DNA from: Planctomycetota bacterium
GTDB lineage: Bacteria > Planctomycetota > MHYJ01 > JACPRB01
Direction: 5' to 3'
Assembly (NCBI GenBank): GCA_016200125.1
Contig: JACQFK010000498.1
Coordinates: 1 to 6,028 of the forward strand
Length of the DNA stretch: 6,028 nucleotides
The notes beneath the pieces were generated by a model. That model worked only from the letters and a program-made list of their open reading frames with translations. It was not told where the DNA came from and made no database searches. This document shows, piece after piece, positions 4,802-6,028 of this stretch. The translations under genes were made by a program, and so were the position numbers. Every line of letters starts with the position of its first letter. The first letter of the stretch is position 1.

Positions 4802-6028
4802 GTGGACAACCCCCGGGTTCCCCGGCGATCCTTCCTGAGAGCCTCCGCCGCGGCGGGCGCTTCCCTGCTCGCGGGATGCTCGCTCCCGCCAGGACCCGGC
4901 GGCGGCTCCGGGCCTCTCATCGCCTACGTTGGCACCTTCAGCTCCCCGCTTCGCGACATGCTGCCCACCCAGGTGGATCTGCCGCCCGGCAACGGCCGCG
5001 GCATCCATCTGTTCCGGGTCGATCGCGACGGCGGGGCGATGACGCCGGCCGGCATCGTCGAGATGGGCACGAGCCCGAGCTGCCTCGCGCTCAATGCTGC
5101 GGGGACGCGCCTGTATTCGGCCAACGAGACCGACCGGGTCGGCGACGACAAGCAGGGCAGCGTCAGCGCCTTCGGCGTCAACCGGGCCGACGGGAAACTG
5201 GAGCTCCTCAACACGGTGCGGTCCGGCGGCGCCGGCCCCACCTACGTGAGCCTGCATCCCCGCGGACGGCATCTGCTGGTGGCCAATTATTTCGGCGGTT
5301 CCGTGGCGGTGCTGCCGATCCTCGCCGACGGCAAGCTGGGAGAGGCGTCGGATGTGAAGGTGGACGCCGGCAAGATCGGCCCCGCCCGCGCCGCCCACGC
5401 CCCGCCGGGCAGCTTCGCCTTCAGCGGACACGATCGCACCCACGCCCACATGATCCAGGCCGATCCGTCGGGACGCTTCGTCCTCCACGCCGACCTGGGC
5501 CTGGATCAGATCTTCGTCTGGAAGTTCGACGAGGCGCGCGGTGTCCTGACCCCGAACGATCCGCCGTCGGTCTCCCTTCCCCCCGGAGACGGCCCCCGGC
5601 ATTTTCACTTCCATCCCAACGGCCGCTGGTTCTACTCGATCCAGGAAGAAGGCTCGACCCTCGTGCGGTTCGACTACGACGGCGCCTCGGGGCGCTTGAG
5701 CGAGCGGCAGACGATCTCCACCCTGCCGCCCGGCTTCGCCGGCAGCAACTTCTGCTCCGAGATCCTGGTGTCCGCGGACGGCCGGCACGTCTATGCAGGC
5801 AACCGGCTGCACGACAGCATCGGGATTTTCTCGGTGGGTTCCAACGGCGACCTGACCTTTGTCGGCGAGGAGTGGACGCGCGGGAACTATCCGCGCAGCT
5901 TCACGTTCGATCCCACGGGCCGCTTTCTCTATTGCTGCAACCAGCGCGGCGACACGATCGCCGTGTTCCGGGTGGATCGCGGCAGCGGAGGGCTGACCTT
6001 CACGGGCCACTATGCGCCCGTCGGCAAC
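4802..6028 (+). CDS. Tat-exported lipoprotein with YbhE-type lactonase beta-propeller (3' end outside window)
   Basis: The 409 codons present encode nearly the whole protein. The 6-phosphogluconolactonase/YbhE family is a seven-bladed beta-propeller; cytoplasmic members hydrolyse 6-phosphogluconolactone in the pentose phosphate pathway. The GTG at 4802 is chosen because it gives a complete leader: R8-R9-S-F-L-R (Tat motif), a short Ala/Gly/Leu core and the lipobox L23-A-G-C26. The protein is therefore probably a lipid-anchored periplasmic or outer-surface protein. The propeller begins near residue 39 (LIAYVGTF). Family motifs follow in order: GPTYVSLHPRGRHLLVANYF (145-164), HAHMIQADPSGRFVLHADLG (214-233), GPRHFHFHPNGRWFYSIQEE (264-283), NFCSEILVSADGRHVYAGNR (316-335) and NYPRSFTFDPTGRFLYCCNQ (362-381). 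The window ends at APVGN, close to the usual C-terminus, so perhaps 5-20 residues are missing. There is no good Shine-Dalgarno. Export makes a role in the cytoplasmic pentose phosphate pathway unlikely; a lactonase acting outside the membrane, or a binding propeller, is inferred. It is divergent from the esterase gene. Confidence 0.9.
   Translation, partial: MDNPRVPRRSFLRASAAAGASLLAGCSLPPGPGGGSGPLIAYVGTFSSPLRDMLPTQVDLPPGNGRGIHLFRVDRDGGAMTPAGIVEMGTSPSCLALNAAGTRLYSANETDRVGDDKQGSVSAFGVNRADGKLELLNTVRSGGAGPTYVSLHPRGRHLLVANYFGGSVAVLPILADGKLGEASDVKVDAGKIGPARAAHAPPGSFAFSGHDRTHAHMIQADPSGRFVLHADLGLDQIFVWKFDEARGVLTPNDPPSVSLPPGDGPRHFHFHPNGRWFYSIQEEGSTLVRFDYDGASGRLSERQTISTLPPGFAGSNFCSEILVSADGRHVYAGNRLHDSIGIFSVGSNGDLTFVGEEWTRGNYPRSFTFDPTGRFLYCCNQRGDTIAVFRVDRGSGGLTFTGHYAPVGN

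Noticed and set aside
4763..6010. A 415-codon open frame on the minus strand opposite the propeller gene
   Set aside because: The translation has no family motif and is skewed to Ala, Gly, Arg and Val. The plus strand over the same bases encodes an unmistakable YbhE-type propeller with Tat lipoprotein leader.

Overview
The window is GC-rich DNA (roughly two-thirds G+C by eye) from a bacterium that is most likely a member of the Planctomycetota. No rRNA or other taxonomic marker is present. The assignment rests on the style of the proteins: a very large modular protein with an N-terminal zinc ribbon, the GPGRAANGNFVLSEF motif typical of planctomycetal outer-envelope proteins, PA14 and jacalin-like modules, and two Tat signal peptides of the RR-x-F-L type.

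Layout. (1) Positions 1-41, minus strand: the first 13 codons of a Tat-exported protein that runs off the left edge, with a strong Shine-Dalgarno site in front. (2) Positions 56-3646, minus strand: a 1196-residue membrane-anchored protein with a small cytoplasmic zinc ribbon, one transmembrane helix and a large extracytoplasmic part made of carbohydrate-binding-like modules. No catalytic domain is recognised. It ends 14 bases before the left-edge gene, so the two are probably cotranscribed. (3) Positions 3647-3759: an intergenic stretch with several GC-rich inverted repeats and a possible -10 element for the large gene. (4) Positions 3760-4698, minus strand: a secreted alpha/beta-hydrolase of the LpqC / polyhydroxybutyrate depolymerase / feruloyl esterase family with a complete catalytic triad. 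(5) Positions 4699-4801: a divergent intergenic region with an AT-rich patch, small palindromes and a direct repeat. (6) Positions 4802 to the right edge, plus strand: a GTG-started Tat lipoprotein with a YbhE-type (6-phosphogluconolactonase-like) beta-propeller, lacking only its last residues.

All four proteins appear to be exported or to place most of their mass outside the cytoplasmic membrane. A loose theme is therefore envelope-located binding and hydrolysis of polymers, esters or lactones, but nothing in the sequence proves a shared pathway. No mobile element, CRISPR array, tRNA or rRNA was seen. The most unusual item is the large zinc-ribbon/transmembrane/lectin-like protein. No defence system or other clear new molecular system is evident.
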